DNA from: Candidatus Zixiibacteriota bacterium
GTDB taxonomy: Bacteria > Zixibacteria > MSB-5A5 > JAABVY01
Reading direction: 5' to 3'
NCBI GenBank assembly: GCA_011056555.1
Contig: DSEQ01000037.1
Location: forward strand, 1-64,000
DNA length: 64,000 nt
How positions within the stretch are numbered: position 1 is the stretch's first letter; each line of letters opens with the position of its first letter. The translations under genes were made by a program, and so were the position numbers. The notes under the pieces were generated by a model. The model made no database searches. It saw only the letters and a list, made by a program, of their open reading frames with translations, and was not told the DNA's origin. Below, one piece after another: positions 17,799 through 27,500 of the stretch.

Positions 17799-19286
17799 AT
17801 GGCTGATACCACAGCAGAAAAAGTCGAGCATCTCGCAAAGGCCGGGGGTATTGATTGGAGACGCATATTTTTCATCGGCCTGGGTGCCGCGCTTTTTTGC
17901 ATTGTCTATTTTTCGCCTCCCTGGGCTGATGCGGTTGATCCGCAGGAAAAGCACTTTGTGCTGTCCCCCCAGGGCAAGGCAGCCCTGGCCATATTTCTAC
18001 TGGCAGGAATATGGTGGGTCTTTGAGGTTGTGCCCATCGGGGTCACCAGCATAACGATAGGCGTGCTGCAGGCCCTTTTCCTGGTACGGGATCCCAAGGA
18101 AGCTTTTGGCGATTTCATGGATCCCTCGGTATGGTTCATTCTGGGGTCCATCGTAATCGGTATGTCCTTTGCCAAGACCGGGCTGACGAGACGGATGGCC
18201 TATCGTATGCTTCTCATGGTAGGTGAAAGGACCAGCATGATCTACCTGGGGGCTTTTGTGATGACCGCGGCCCTGACGCTGATTATGGCGCATACGGCCG
18301 TGGCCGCGGCGGTATATCCATTACTGGTTGCCATTTATGGCCTGTATGCGGAGGATAACCGGCCCACCAGATTCGGCAAGGGCCTTTTCATGGGCATGGC
18401 CTATGTTGCGGGCGCAGGATCAATAATCACACTCCTGGGCGCGGCGCGCGGCGCCGTGGCCATCGGGTTCTATAAAAGAGTTATTGGTGAGGAGATAACA
18501 TTTTTCGGATTAACCTATTATATGCTGCCGATCGGGGCGCTCATGGTCATAATCCTCTGGGGCTTTTTCATGCTGGTGTACAAACCGGAGAAGAAGACCA
18601 TACCGGGATTGCGTGAAAGAGTTAAGCCGCTCGCTGATAGACTGGGCCCGATTACCAAAACTGAGATACTGACACTTTTAATAGTATTTTCGAGCATTGC
18701 CGTTCTGGGATTGCGATCATTTATACCGGCTCTGGCGCCAGTTAATAAGAGCGCGGTGATCTTGTGCACCACAATTCTGTTCTTCATGTTGAGAATTCTG
18801 ACCATCAAGGATCTGGAGGAAATACCCTGGAATATAATTTTGCTTTTCGGTGGAGCCATGAGCATTGGTTTCTGCCTTTACAATACCGGGGCGGCAGACT
18901 GGCTGGCCATAAACTGGCTGGTAATGTTCCAGAATGCGCATTGGTTTATATTTATAATGGGCATCAGTTTCTTCGTATTGATAATGACGAACTTTATTAT
19001 GAATGTTGCCGCGATAGCGATTTCGCTTCCTGTGGCGCTGGTAATCGCTCCCTATCTGGGTGTGGCCCCCGAGGTTATCCTGTTCGCATCTCTGGTGGTG
19101 GCGGGTATGCCGTTCCTGCTGCTGGTCGGCGCAGCTCCAAACGCCATTGCTTATGAAAGCAGACAATTTACATCAGCCGAATTCTTTTTGAAGGGTTTGC
19201 CGGCCAGCGCGATACTTCTCGCCGTGTTGGGCTTCTTCGTTTTGGTGATCTGGCCGGTGATGGGCATGCCGATCCTGGTGAAATAG
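17799..19286 (+). CDS. DASS (SLC13) family anion symporter
   Basis: 495 residues with about 11-12 hydrophobic segments, matching the divalent anion:sodium symporter family (dicarboxylates, sulfate and others; inner membrane). A cytoplasmic N-terminal stretch of about 25 residues precedes the first helix. The two family hairpins are recognisable, but their Ser-Asn-Thr motifs are altered: the first reads MAHTAVAAAV and the second MTNFIMNVAA. Since these contribute to sodium and substrate binding, the ion or substrate may differ from well-studied members. The CBS-domain gene 134 bases downstream is a plausible regulatory partner. Confidence 0.88.
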   Translation: MADTTAEKVEHLAKAGGIDWRRIFFIGLGAALFCIVYFSPPWADAVDPQEKHFVLSPQGKAALAIFLLAGIWWVFEVVPIGVTSITIGVLQALFLVRDPKEAFGDFMDPSVWFILGSIVIGMSFAKTGLTRRMAYRMLLMVGERTSMIYLGAFVMTAALTLIMAHTAVAAAVYPLLVAIYGLYAEDNRPTRFGKGLFMGMAYVAGAGSIITLLGAARGAVAIGFYKRVIGEEITFFGLTYYMLPIGALMVIILWGFFMLVYKPEKKTIPGLRERVKPLADRLGPITKTEILTLLIVFSSIAVLGLRSFIPALAPVNKSAVILCTTILFFMLRILTIKDLEEIPWNIILLFGGAMSIGFCLYNTGAADWLAINWLVMFQNAHWFIFIMGISFFVLIMTNFIMNVAAIAISLPVALVIAPYLGVAPEVILFASLVVAGMPFLLLVGAAPNAIAYESRQFTSAEFFLKGLPASAILLAVLGFFVLVIWPVMGMPILVK

Positions 19287-19420
19287 ACTGGAGAACTGTT
19301 AAACAAGATGGAAAAGGCATATTTGAGCAGAAATTCAGGTTCCGGCACTAAATTAAAATGGTCCTGTTGTAGATTATAATAGCGTCTTATATTGAATCGA
19401 AAGGAGTAAGGTGATCATAT

Positions 19421-19999
19421 ATGGATTCAAGAAAAGTTAAAGACCTGATGGTGAGCCTGGAGAATTATGCGGTTATTTACGAGAATGCCACATTATTTGA
19501 TGCGGTTATTGCACTTGAAGAGGCTCAGGCAAAACTTCCGCCCGGAAGGATGAAACACAGGGCGGTTCTTATAAAGGATAAAAGTGGAAAGATAGTCGGG
19601 AAACTGGGGCATCTGGCATTCCTGAAAGCCCTCGAGCCCAAGTACAGCTCGCTGGGAGATCTTAAGACACTGGCACGTGCAGGTCTGAGCGCGGAATTTG
19701 TCAATTCCATGATGGAAACCTATAAATTCTGGGATTACAAATTCGAGGATATTTGCCGGCGCGCAAGAAATATAGTTGTCAAAGATGTCTGTCATCCCAT
19801 ATCTGAGAACATCGATGAAAATGCTCCGCTGTCAGAGGCAATCCACAAATTTGTGATGTGGCAGTCGCTTTCTATTCCGGTGATCAGAGGAAATGATATT
19901 GTGGGTGTCCTTCGACTTTCGGATTTGTACAGTGAGATTGCCAATGTCATCAAGACAACCTGTGCTCCAGATTCGGATGAGCCAGGTCGAATTAAATAA
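19421..19999 (+). CDS. Two-CBS-domain protein
   Basis: 192 residues. CBS-like segments lie at about 8-65 (VKDLMV start, VGKLGHLAFL end) and 120-180 (VVKDVCHPIS start, VGVLRLSDLY end), separated by a charged helical linker near 75-110. Paired CBS domains bind adenine nucleotides and regulate linked enzymes or transporters. No catalytic domain is attached. The position after the DASS transporter suggests it senses energy state for that transporter (inference). AAGGTG seven bases upstream supports the ATG. A terminator follows. Confidence 0.85.
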   Translation: MDSRKVKDLMVSLENYAVIYENATLFDAVIALEEAQAKLPPGRMKHRAVLIKDKSGKIVGKLGHLAFLKALEPKYSSLGDLKTLARAGLSAEFVNSMMETYKFWDYKFEDICRRARNIVVKDVCHPISENIDENAPLSEAIHKFVMWQSLSIPVIRGNDIVGVLRLSDLYSEIANVIKTTCAPDSDEPGRIK

Positions 20000-20020
20000 T
20001 TCAGCGCAAATAGCTTAAGG

Positions 20021-20051
20021 CCCGCAATTGACTCTGTTGCGGGTTTTTTCT
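20021..20051 (+). terminator. Rho-independent terminator after the CBS gene
   Basis: Stem CCCGCAA / TTGCGGG with a nine-base loop, followed by TTTTTTCTTTT; it separates the convergent CBS and DUF362 genes. Confidence 0.85.
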
Positions 20052-20052
20052 T

Positions 20053-20955
20053 TTAGATCAGTATACCTTCTTTCCAGCCCAATTTGACCAGATCGATTTT
20101 TGACGGGTCGCTAACCCCGAGTTTGTGCCTTGTTTCTGCAAAAACTATATGATGCGGAGGAGGTTTGATTGGCCGCTCCTCCCCGAAATATTCGCGCCGC
20201 CTGGCGTTCAGGATAGACAGCCCGGTTGAATCCACCGCTACCGGGTCAGTGCCCACGATCAAGCCATTGTACCTCCAGGTATATTCCGCATTGAAATGAT
20301 GAGCTCCGACCCCATGAAAAAGCGGCGTGAACATAACCAGTATATTGAGCCTGACCTTGTCTTTCAACAGCGGGATTTCCCATAATTTGGCCAGATCGGC
20401 ACAGGAGTTGTCATGATAGCTCCAGGGGGTAGGGGTGAACATGATCGGATTTTTTAGGCAGCCGCCCACACCCGACCAATGATGGGTTCGCATCGGCCGG
20501 GTATTGACGTAGGCACTGGCCCGTTTAAAAATTTCATTGCTCAGGACGCCGCGATCATCAATTGCAATATTCTCCTCCTTTACTCCGGCAGAGAACAACC
20601 CTTTTTTGATGGAGTTTTCAACGGCATCCGGGGTGGGCAATGGTCCCCAGACATTGCTCTTTATACCGACAATATCCTCCGGACCGAATAAATACATCCA
20701 GGCCTCTTCTGCATCCTCAGTCTGAAATAGCTCCTTCATTGCGCTCTGAATCATTTCTTCCGTAATTTTCGGGTCGGCCTGGCCATCCTCCCCCAGGACC
20801 TCGGCATGTCTTATCAGAACGACTCTGGAGGACCTGGCGGATTCCTGCTTCTGGGCAAATGATTCCGAAGGCAGTCCCATGGTCGCCGCAAGAGTTGCAA
20901 ATGTGGCCCCTTTCAGAAAATCCCTGCGGGTTAATGTTCCGCCTGGTTCTTTCAT
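20053..20955 (-). CDS. Tat-exported DUF362-family protein
   Basis: 300 residues. The N-terminus has a twin-arginine signal (TRRDFLKG, residues 9-16) and a hydrophobic stretch ending near SFAQ, so the protein is exported folded, usually a sign of a bound cofactor. The body matches the DUF362 family (SNVWGPLPTP, a central GVKEENIAIDD turn and a late DPVAVDSTGL segment). The ferredoxin cluster that some DUF362 proteins carry is absent, with only two cysteines in the body. The substrate is unknown. It is the last gene of a three-gene operon, 17 bases after the lipoprotein gene. Confidence 0.85.
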   Translation of the reverse strand: MKEPGGTLTRRDFLKGATFATLAATMGLPSESFAQKQESARSSRVVLIRHAEVLGEDGQADPKITEEMIQSAMKELFQTEDAEEAWMYLFGPEDIVGIKSNVWGPLPTPDAVENSIKKGLFSAGVKEENIAIDDRGVLSNEIFKRASAYVNTRPMRTHHWSGVGGCLKNPIMFTPTPWSYHDNSCADLAKLWEIPLLKDKVRLNILVMFTPLFHGVGAHHFNAEYTWRYNGLIVGTDPVAVDSTGLSILNARRREYFGEERPIKPPPHHIVFAETRHKLGVSDPSKIDLVKLGWKEGILI

Positions 20956-20972
20956 ATTCTCTCCCTGTGGAT

Positions 20973-21899
20973 TTATTGCATCAAATTTTCTTTTACGTCA
21001 TTGATTAAATCAAGACAGCGCTGCTTTGAGCCCGCATCAAAAACCGCTACCAGATACCTCCCCGATCTTTCGATTGCGGTCCAGCTATCCGACTGTATTT
21101 CATAAAAACCCTCTTCACGGGCCTCTGGAATGTAGGCGGAGATAAAACTCGAGCGGGCTACTTTCGCTTCCTCGGCTGAAGGAAATGCTATCAACACGAG
21201 ATAGGCCCTGTCCGGCTCATATACAGCCAAAGCGGCGTTGACATTCTCATTCAAATTCAGGATGTTTTCGCTGGCGAGGTAATAGTGATAATTTAAGGAT
21301 GTATGCAGGTGAAAAAATTTGAGTGAGCTCTGGATACGATGTTCCTCGGGCATGTATGAGACTATCTCCGGAAGCCTGCCCGTATCGCCGATTCTCCGCG
21401 ATATCTCCTGTCCAGCGTTGAGGACAGCAGGCTCTGTTTCCTCAGTGAGCTTCTGCGGCAGCAGGGTGACATAATAACGGTCCTGCCAGAAACTTAATAG
21501 GCCCCCATTGAATTCAGAGTCCTGGCCGATTCCAGCATCACCCCCCTGGCTGGCGTGTTGAAAGACTCCATATGCATCCTCTGACTTGCCCATATCGAAA
21601 ATCTCCACCGTAATCGAGGGGGCATCCTCCTTTTCATAGTGCCTAACCCAGACCTCCCGGAAGTCGTACATCCGGTAAACCTCGCCCGCGCCATCGATAT
21701 AAGTGAAGATGCCCTCGCGGTCGTAGGTTTCAAAGTCACCCGCAGGCTTCCAGCCGTCAATCTCATCCGGAAACAATTCTTTAATCATAGCTTCATCTTT
21801 TTCTATTTTGCTCTCGCCTGAGCAGGATAAAATAATACTGATTATCAAAAGCGCTGCAACAAGTTTGATAATCCTGATATTTGTTAATCTTAATTTCAT
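20973..21899 (-). CDS. DUF6599-like lipoprotein
   Basis: 308 residues from the ATG at 21899, chosen because GGAAGAG precedes it and the N-terminus becomes a lipoprotein signal with lipobox ILSC (Cys26). A longer frame would overlap the upstream gene. The mature part carries the motif FTYIDGAGEVYRMYDF (about 65-80), characteristic of the DUF6599 family, followed by alpha/beta sequence. The function is unknown; it should be anchored to a membrane on the outer face. It lies between a DUF1858 gene (25 bases) and a Tat-exported DUF362 gene (17 bases). Confidence 0.82.
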   Translation of the reverse strand: MKLRLTNIRIIKLVAALLIISIILSCSGESKIEKDEAMIKELFPDEIDGWKPAGDFETYDREGIFTYIDGAGEVYRMYDFREVWVRHYEKEDAPSITVEIFDMGKSEDAYGVFQHASQGGDAGIGQDSEFNGGLLSFWQDRYYVTLLPQKLTEETEPAVLNAGQEISRRIGDTGRLPEIVSYMPEEHRIQSSLKFFHLHTSLNYHYYLASENILNLNENVNAALAVYEPDRAYLVLIAFPSAEEAKVARSSFISAYIPEAREEGFYEIQSDSWTAIERSGRYLVAVFDAGSKQRCLDLINDVKENLMQ

Positions 21900-21924
21900 G
21901 ATCTCTTCCATACCTGAATTGAGT

Positions 21925-22128
21925 TTATTCCTTAGAGAACTCGGCATTAAGCTCGGCAATAATTTTTTCTTTGTCCAGCCCTTTTTCATCGATAAGATCT
22001 CCCAGCTTGCCCCAGTATGCCTCTCCGCACTGGACGCAAATTATGCCTCTTTTCATCAGGAATCGAGTTGCCCCGGGATATTTTTCAAGCAAATCTTCAA
22101 CGGAATCATCAGATGTTATCATATTCAT
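21925..22128 (-). CDS. DUF1858-family small protein
   Basis: 67 residues. It matches the DUF1858 family (disulfide- or hybrid-cluster-linked small proteins), with the conserved CVQCGEAYWG (C31, C34) and the helical LGDLI segment. A GGAGGAG site precedes two in-frame ATGs; the second, six bases downstream, has the better spacing. DUF1858 domains often pair with redox enzymes, but no direct function is established. It leads the operon with the DUF6599 lipoprotein and the DUF362 protein. Confidence 0.88.
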   Translation of the reverse strand: MNMITSDDSVEDLLEKYPGATRFLMKRGIICVQCGEAYWGKLGDLIDEKGLDKEKIIAELNAEFSKE

Positions 22129-22209
22129 TCTCCTCCAGCCTATCTTTATCTATTTATAAGAGCTTGAGCAAGATTATTGTTTCAAAAACAGGTTTTATTG
22201 CATAAAAAA

Positions 22210-22234
22210 ATCCCGCCCATGGTTCAGGCGGGAT
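22210..22234 (-). terminator. Terminator of the secreted-paralogue pair
   Basis: Stem ATCCCGCC / GGCGGGAT with a nine-base loop; on the minus strand it is followed by a run of seven T, 18 bases after the stop at 22252. Confidence 0.85.
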
Positions 22235-22251
22235 TCGATCTGTAATTATCT

Positions 22252-23043
22252 TTACGGGCAATATTGGCAGGGCATCGGTCCACCAAAGAATACGTAATTG
22301 GCCAGATAGTTAAGATCACCGATATTTAGTCTTCCATCGCAATCAACGTCAGAAATAACCCAGGGAGAAAGAATTGGGTATTCATGAAATATAAAGTGCA
22401 ATATTGTAACCAGGTCAGCGAGATTCGCATTCCCATCATCATTTGTATCACCGCAGACTCGCGCTGTTGTCCGAACCGGATAACATATAGCAGGGCAATC
22501 CGGATTACCCGTACTGCTGTTTTGACATCCATGGTAATCGGGTGCTATCGCCTGATAGCCATCATCAAAAGCCCAGCCTACCGGCGATATAAAAATATTG
22601 TCGATACAGAAGTTTTGCTCTGATATGCCTTCAGGAATATAAAAATGCAAGGTATAACATTTTCTAAGATTGCCCGCAGGAAGACCCTCATAAGGTGGAA
22701 TTGCTGGTCCTCCTATAAGTATAGAATCCGGAAGATAATTGTCCTCGAAGCCATAGGCCAGATAAGTAAAAAGTATTGCTCCTCTGGCATCATTTTCCAC
22801 ATTTGCCGGCGGGAAGTCACCATAATTCATATCCCAGGTTATCGTACCTGAGTATCCGCTGAACTCAAATCCCAGATGCAGCCCGATCACATCGACATCA
22901 TTTTCAATCCAGATTTCGAGCTGATTATATGATCCGATGAAGACAGTGTCAGCAGGATAATTTATGTGAACTTCCACATTGTTGGCAGCGACAGCGATGC
23001 TGCTGATCAATAGAAGCCCGATTATACTAATAATGATTTTCAT
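22252..23043 (-). CDS. Secreted protein with C-terminal dockerin-like repeats
   Basis: 263 residues with a Sec signal peptide (MKIIISIIGLLLISSIAVAA). Residues 22-195 form a beta-rich domain with VEVHINYPADTVFIG near its start, homologous to the N-terminal domain of the neighbour at 23106-24374. The last 65 residues carry two dockerin-like calcium loops (CGDTNDDGNANLAD and DVDCDGRLNIGD) and end GGPMPCQYCP. The start follows GGGAGG. It is 62 bases downstream of its paralogue on the same strand, probably one transcript. No enzymatic motif is visible; it may be a surface or matrix protein. Confidence 0.85.
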   Translation of the reverse strand: MKIIISIIGLLLISSIAVAANNVEVHINYPADTVFIGSYNQLEIWIENDVDVIGLHLGFEFSGYSGTITWDMNYGDFPPANVENDARGAILFTYLAYGFEDNYLPDSILIGGPAIPPYEGLPAGNLRKCYTLHFYIPEGISEQNFCIDNIFISPVGWAFDDGYQAIAPDYHGCQNSSTGNPDCPAICYPVRTTARVCGDTNDDGNANLADLVTILHFIFHEYPILSPWVISDVDCDGRLNIGDLNYLANYVFFGGPMPCQYCP

Positions 23044-23105
23044 TTTTTCCTCCCGAATATATATAAATCATTGATAATCATAATTTTATTCTATTTTGAA
23101 TATTT

Positions 23106-24374
23106 TTAAGGTTCACAGGGCGCAGGCCCGCTGAGGAAAATATGATTAATCAGATAAACGGCATCTGAAATATTAATATTACCGTCAAGATTCATGTCTC
23201 CGCAAATAAAACTCACCACTCTGAGAATACAGCTTTCAGTGTCTGTGGTCAGGGGGTCGCTTTGTGATGTGACCGTTGCGGTGATAGGATTTTCGGAGCC
23301 ATAGGGAACATCCTCAGGTACCAGGACGGCAACATTTATGGTCGTGTCGCTTCCCGGCTCGAGACCGAACTGGACGAAAGTTGGTGAAATAAACCACCCC
23401 GAATTGTCATTTATATTCAGGTTGAAATTATGCGGCGCTGTTCCAATAAGCTCCACATTAAAACTCACTGTATCAGTGGATGCGGAATAGGTTTCCTGCA
23501 GGGCAGTGCAGGTGACGAATACCCCCGGTTCCGGCTGAGGCTCGGTAACTATAATCGGGTCGGGGCTGATGAGGCTGTCGGAACCGCCTGTATTAGAGAC
23601 GACCAGTTTTGGAAAATATGTTCCCACGGCAGTATATTCATGCAGAGGGTTTTGTTCCATGGAAGTTTGACCGTCTCCGAAATACCAGAGCCAGCTTGTC
23701 GGCTGATTGAGAGACAAATCCAGAAATTGTACCTGCAGGGGGATATCCCCAGAGTCTGGAGCAAATGCAAAGTCGGCAACCGGCGCGGGACGCCCCGCGA
23801 CAGGAAAACAGACACCATTACAATCAGGATCAAGAGGAGATTGATTGACGCAGCTGAAATAATCCGGGGCGTAGTCGAGACCATTCTCCGGACAAAATAC
23901 CCAATCTCCGGCTGGATAAAGATAGATATTGTTAACGCATATACTTCCTATGGCTTGGCCCTCAGGAATCTCGAATTGAAGACTATAACACAATTCCGTT
24001 GGACCAGCCGGGAGAGCCGTCTTGTCCGGCATCTGGAATCCACCCAGAAATACCGTATCAGGTAAACTCTGGTCATCAAGAAAGTTGCTGTCCGTTTCGA
24101 GGTAAAGGCCGTATTGTCCCCGATTGTGACGGTTGAAGGGCGGATAGCTGCCGTAGGTTGCGCTCCATGTAAGAGATCCATCATATCCGCTAATTTCGAA
24201 CGCCAGCGTCAGCCCCTGGATAACCTCATCATTCCCGATCCAGATTTCCATAGTATTTGTTCCCCCTATGAAAATCGTGTCTGACGGGTAATTGAAATGG
24301 ATTTCGACATTCCCGGCTGAAAATGCTGGCACTGAAACCAGCATCAGCCCGATCAAGACTTTAAGAATTTTCAC
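23106..24374 (-). CDS. Secreted PKD-domain protein with dockerin-like tail
   Basis: 422 residues starting at a GTG at 24374, chosen because GGAGGAGA precedes it and it yields an exact signal peptide (start VKILKVLIGLMLVSVPAFSA). A longer frame to 24434 would put 20 unlikely residues first. Domains: a beta domain at 20-190 paralogous to that of 22252-23043; a PKD domain near 190-280 (PLQVQFLDLS, FGDGQTS, HEYTAVGTY); an Ig-like module near 285-385; one dockerin-like loop (CGDMNLDGNINISDAV) ending SGPAPCEP. PKD domains bind polysaccharide or protein surfaces outside the cell. No catalytic site was seen. Confidence 0.86.
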   Translation of the reverse strand: MKILKVLIGLMLVSVPAFSAGNVEIHFNYPSDTIFIGGTNTMEIWIGNDEVIQGLTLAFEISGYDGSLTWSATYGSYPPFNRHNRGQYGLYLETDSNFLDDQSLPDTVFLGGFQMPDKTALPAGPTELCYSLQFEIPEGQAIGSICVNNIYLYPAGDWVFCPENGLDYAPDYFSCVNQSPLDPDCNGVCFPVAGRPAPVADFAFAPDSGDIPLQVQFLDLSLNQPTSWLWYFGDGQTSMEQNPLHEYTAVGTYFPKLVVSNTGGSDSLISPDPIIVTEPQPEPGVFVTCTALQETYSASTDTVSFNVELIGTAPHNFNLNINDNSGWFISPTFVQFGLEPGSDTTINVAVLVPEDVPYGSENPITATVTSQSDPLTTDTESCILRVVSFICGDMNLDGNINISDAVYLINHIFLSGPAPCEP

Positions 24375-24486
24375 TTCTCTCCTCCCGTATTGTAGGTTTG
24401 GTGCCACTGTAAAGCAAATCCCATGAACGCACAAAGGCGCGATGACTATTTTCTTGTGACTATCCCGTTATATGTGGACACTGAGT

Positions 24487-24515
24487 AATATATTTATCCG
24501 AATAGTTCCTGTCAA
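24487..24515 (-). promoter_or_regulatory. Promoter of the secreted-paralogue pair
   Basis: On the minus strand, TTGACA (24515-24510), exactly 17 bases, then TATATT (24492-24487). Transcription would start about 105 bases before the GTG start of 23106-24374. Confidence 0.7.
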
Positions 24516-24533
24516 CTGCAATTTTTCAAAAAA

Positions 24534-24564
24534 AATGTCTGGCCGCTAAAATCAGCCAGACATT
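24534..24564 (-). terminator. Terminator of the S1 protease gene
   Basis: 10-bp stem AATGTCTGGC / GCCAGACATT; on the minus strand it is followed by a T-run, about 30 bases after the stop. Confidence 0.88.
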
Positions 24565-24592
24565 CAGTTATAAGTAATTGACAGTCTATTTC

Positions 24593-27500
24593 TTAGGGAC
24601 AGTCGCAGGGAGCGGCGCCCCCAACGAAGACATAATTAATTATGTAAACTGCATCGGAGACGTTAATATTGGAATCGCAATTGACATTGCCTGATTCGAG
24701 CGGATCTGGAGCCGGACCATCAATGAAGACATAATTGATAATCAGCACCGCATCGCTGACATTAACGCTTCCATCAGCATTGGCGTCACCGCAGACATAG
24801 AGAGGCTCGTTGGACACCTCAAGTTCGGCGGCAAGGATCAACGGATTTTCGACGGGATCATTGTTATTTATAAGAATATTTGCAGAATACATTCCTGAAT
24901 CAAGTTCAGCCGAAAGGAACCGGCAGGTTATGGTGTCGATTCCGCCCGGGCCAATCTGTCCGGAGTAGGAATCGGGCACAAACCAGTCGTACTGGCCGAA
25001 GAATTGAATTGCAAGATTGTCATGCAGGTAGTAGTTATTGTAAACCACTTCAAGGCCATCGTTGCCTTCATGGTTCTCGATCCCGATCGTAGAACTTTCG
25101 ATTAAGAATCCGGCTGCTATGCTCTGGTACTGGTATTTTATGACATTGTTGTCATACAGGATAACCTGCGCGGTTATCACGTCCCCCGGAGCTGCCTGAT
25201 ACCTCGGATAATTTTCAAAAGTTATGACGAAACGATCCCCCAGATTTTCGTAGTAGACATGCGCTCCCGGATTGTCCAGATCGGTGGGATCAAGATCATC
25301 CCACAGCCAGGCCAAAATGGCATTGGGAGCCGAGGCATAGGGAATCGGCATATTGGAACGGCTTTCCATGTTGTCCTCGAGAAAGCCAACGATCCCGTTG
25401 GAACCGATGTAGATCTGCTCATAGACTATATCGTAGTATTTGAAATCGAATCCGATATCTACCGGGCCCACATAGTTGTCATCATCGAGCTGATCGACAA
25501 TATCGGTGCCGCTGGATGAGATATCGACCCAGCTGTAAGCCGGGCCGCCCGGCTCATCCGAATCTACCCAGTGATAGCCGAAATCATCCGGGCCGCCGGC
25601 ATTGTATTTCACGGCAGGACTGCTGTAGGAGAGATTATCTATTCCGCCTTTGGGTTGATCTGCAATATAAGCATCCTGGGGATATGACGAGGATGCGGGC
25701 TGCACCATTCCCTGCTCGAGAAGAGATGAAAACAGGCCGGGCGGGTTGATATTATAGATCACATCCATATCGTAATCCAGAATACCCAGGCCGTTATTAC
25801 TGATAAGAAGGTCAGTTTCGGTGGAATCGCCCTTTACAAGCTGTGCGCTGAGCAGGCTCGGAACTACATCGATCTCAGGGGCGTAGTCTATGCGAATATC
25901 GTCAACGAACCAATCCCCGCTGGTCCAGAATGTTGAAGATCTGAAACGCAGCTGGAAACTGCTGTGATACGAATCTTCCGGCAGTGGAATGGTCATGAAA
26001 TCGAAATCGTCCATGGCCGAATCATTGCTGGAAATACTTTGCAGCGACATCCAGTTCCCGCTTGAGTTTCTATATTCAACTATTAAATCCTCACCCGAGG
26101 TTGGCATAATTCCGCCGCCACCGGCCTGGTAATAGAAAGAGGCGTAGACGTCAACCTTATCGGCCAGGTCGATAAGCTGTGATGTGGCCGTGTCCGGATC
26201 GCCGTTTAATTGCATAGAATACTGCGGTGACGGTTCATTCAGCCCGAGGGCGGAAACATCTACATTCTGGTATTTGAACCAACGTTGAGTATAAAGAGTA
26301 TCATCCGGGAACGATTCGCTCCAGGGTATCTGGGCCGGGAATCCGGCCGAGAAAGTTGCTGTCAATGTGTAACCTGTGATGCTCGGATTTCCGGTCGAAC
26401 GAACATATATTTTTGCAGTATCTGTTACATGCAGGGGTGTGCCGACAGGAACAGCCACTTTGGCCAGAAACTCCAACGAATCAGTCGGCTGTACCGGGGA
26501 GGTTGTTATGATCTGGGTGCTGCCCGAGGCGTCAAAGAATGTAACATCCCAGTCTCCTACAGAGTCGATCAAATCATAGGTGTCGGCCAAGGCACCGTCA
26601 TTATAAATCCAGACAGCGTATGTTGCGGAATCACCCGCCGGACCATACAGACTCTGAATCGACGGTGACACAGTAAAGTCATAATCTGACGGCTCGCCGA
26701 CATAAATATCATCGATAAACCAATCATCGTAGTTGCCGGCAGTGGCAATATTGTGGAACCTGATCCGGAATCCGGAATGGTAAGCATCCGCGGGCAGAGA
26801 CAATTCTACCTCTCCAAATGTGTTCATATCACCTTCAGCGCCCAGGTGCCGATTTAGTTCAATCCATTCCCCGATATTATTGAGATATGAAATTATTAAA
26901 TCATCATTTGTATCAGGCGATTCGCCGCTTCCGGTCTGCTGATAAAAATAATTGACAATCACATTGGTTTCATTTTTCAAATCGATAGCTACCGAAAGGA
27001 CTGTGTCCGATCCGGAAGGATCGCCGTCAAAATTCAAGCTGTATGGAGCGGAGGGCTCGCTGTAGGCCAGATCATTAATCTCGGCCCCGGTGTTATAAAC
27101 CCAGTTAGCCGGATCCAGGGTGGTTGTCACGAATTCGTCACTAAACGGAATATTGACTGCCTCTCCCGCTGAGGTGGTCCGGATGACTGCACTTTCACTG
27201 ATAGAGCTGTTGCCGCTGGAGGCAGCCTTTACTTCAGCGCTATCGATATCTCCATAGTAGCTGGTTGGAACTATCACGCGAACCTTGAAATCAAATATTT
27301 CATCAGGGATCAATTGCCCTGTAGATCCGATTTCTGTTGAGGTCGAAGCATCCCAGATTGTTGTCGGCCAGGCGTTGTCCAGGACCGAAAGAGCGATGTC
27401 GTCATTGAACACGCCGTTGTTGGTTACGCTGAAATCATACCAGATAGTATCGCCAACCGCACCTGTGGCGGAAGCGGCTAAAGGATCCAGGATGACGTCA

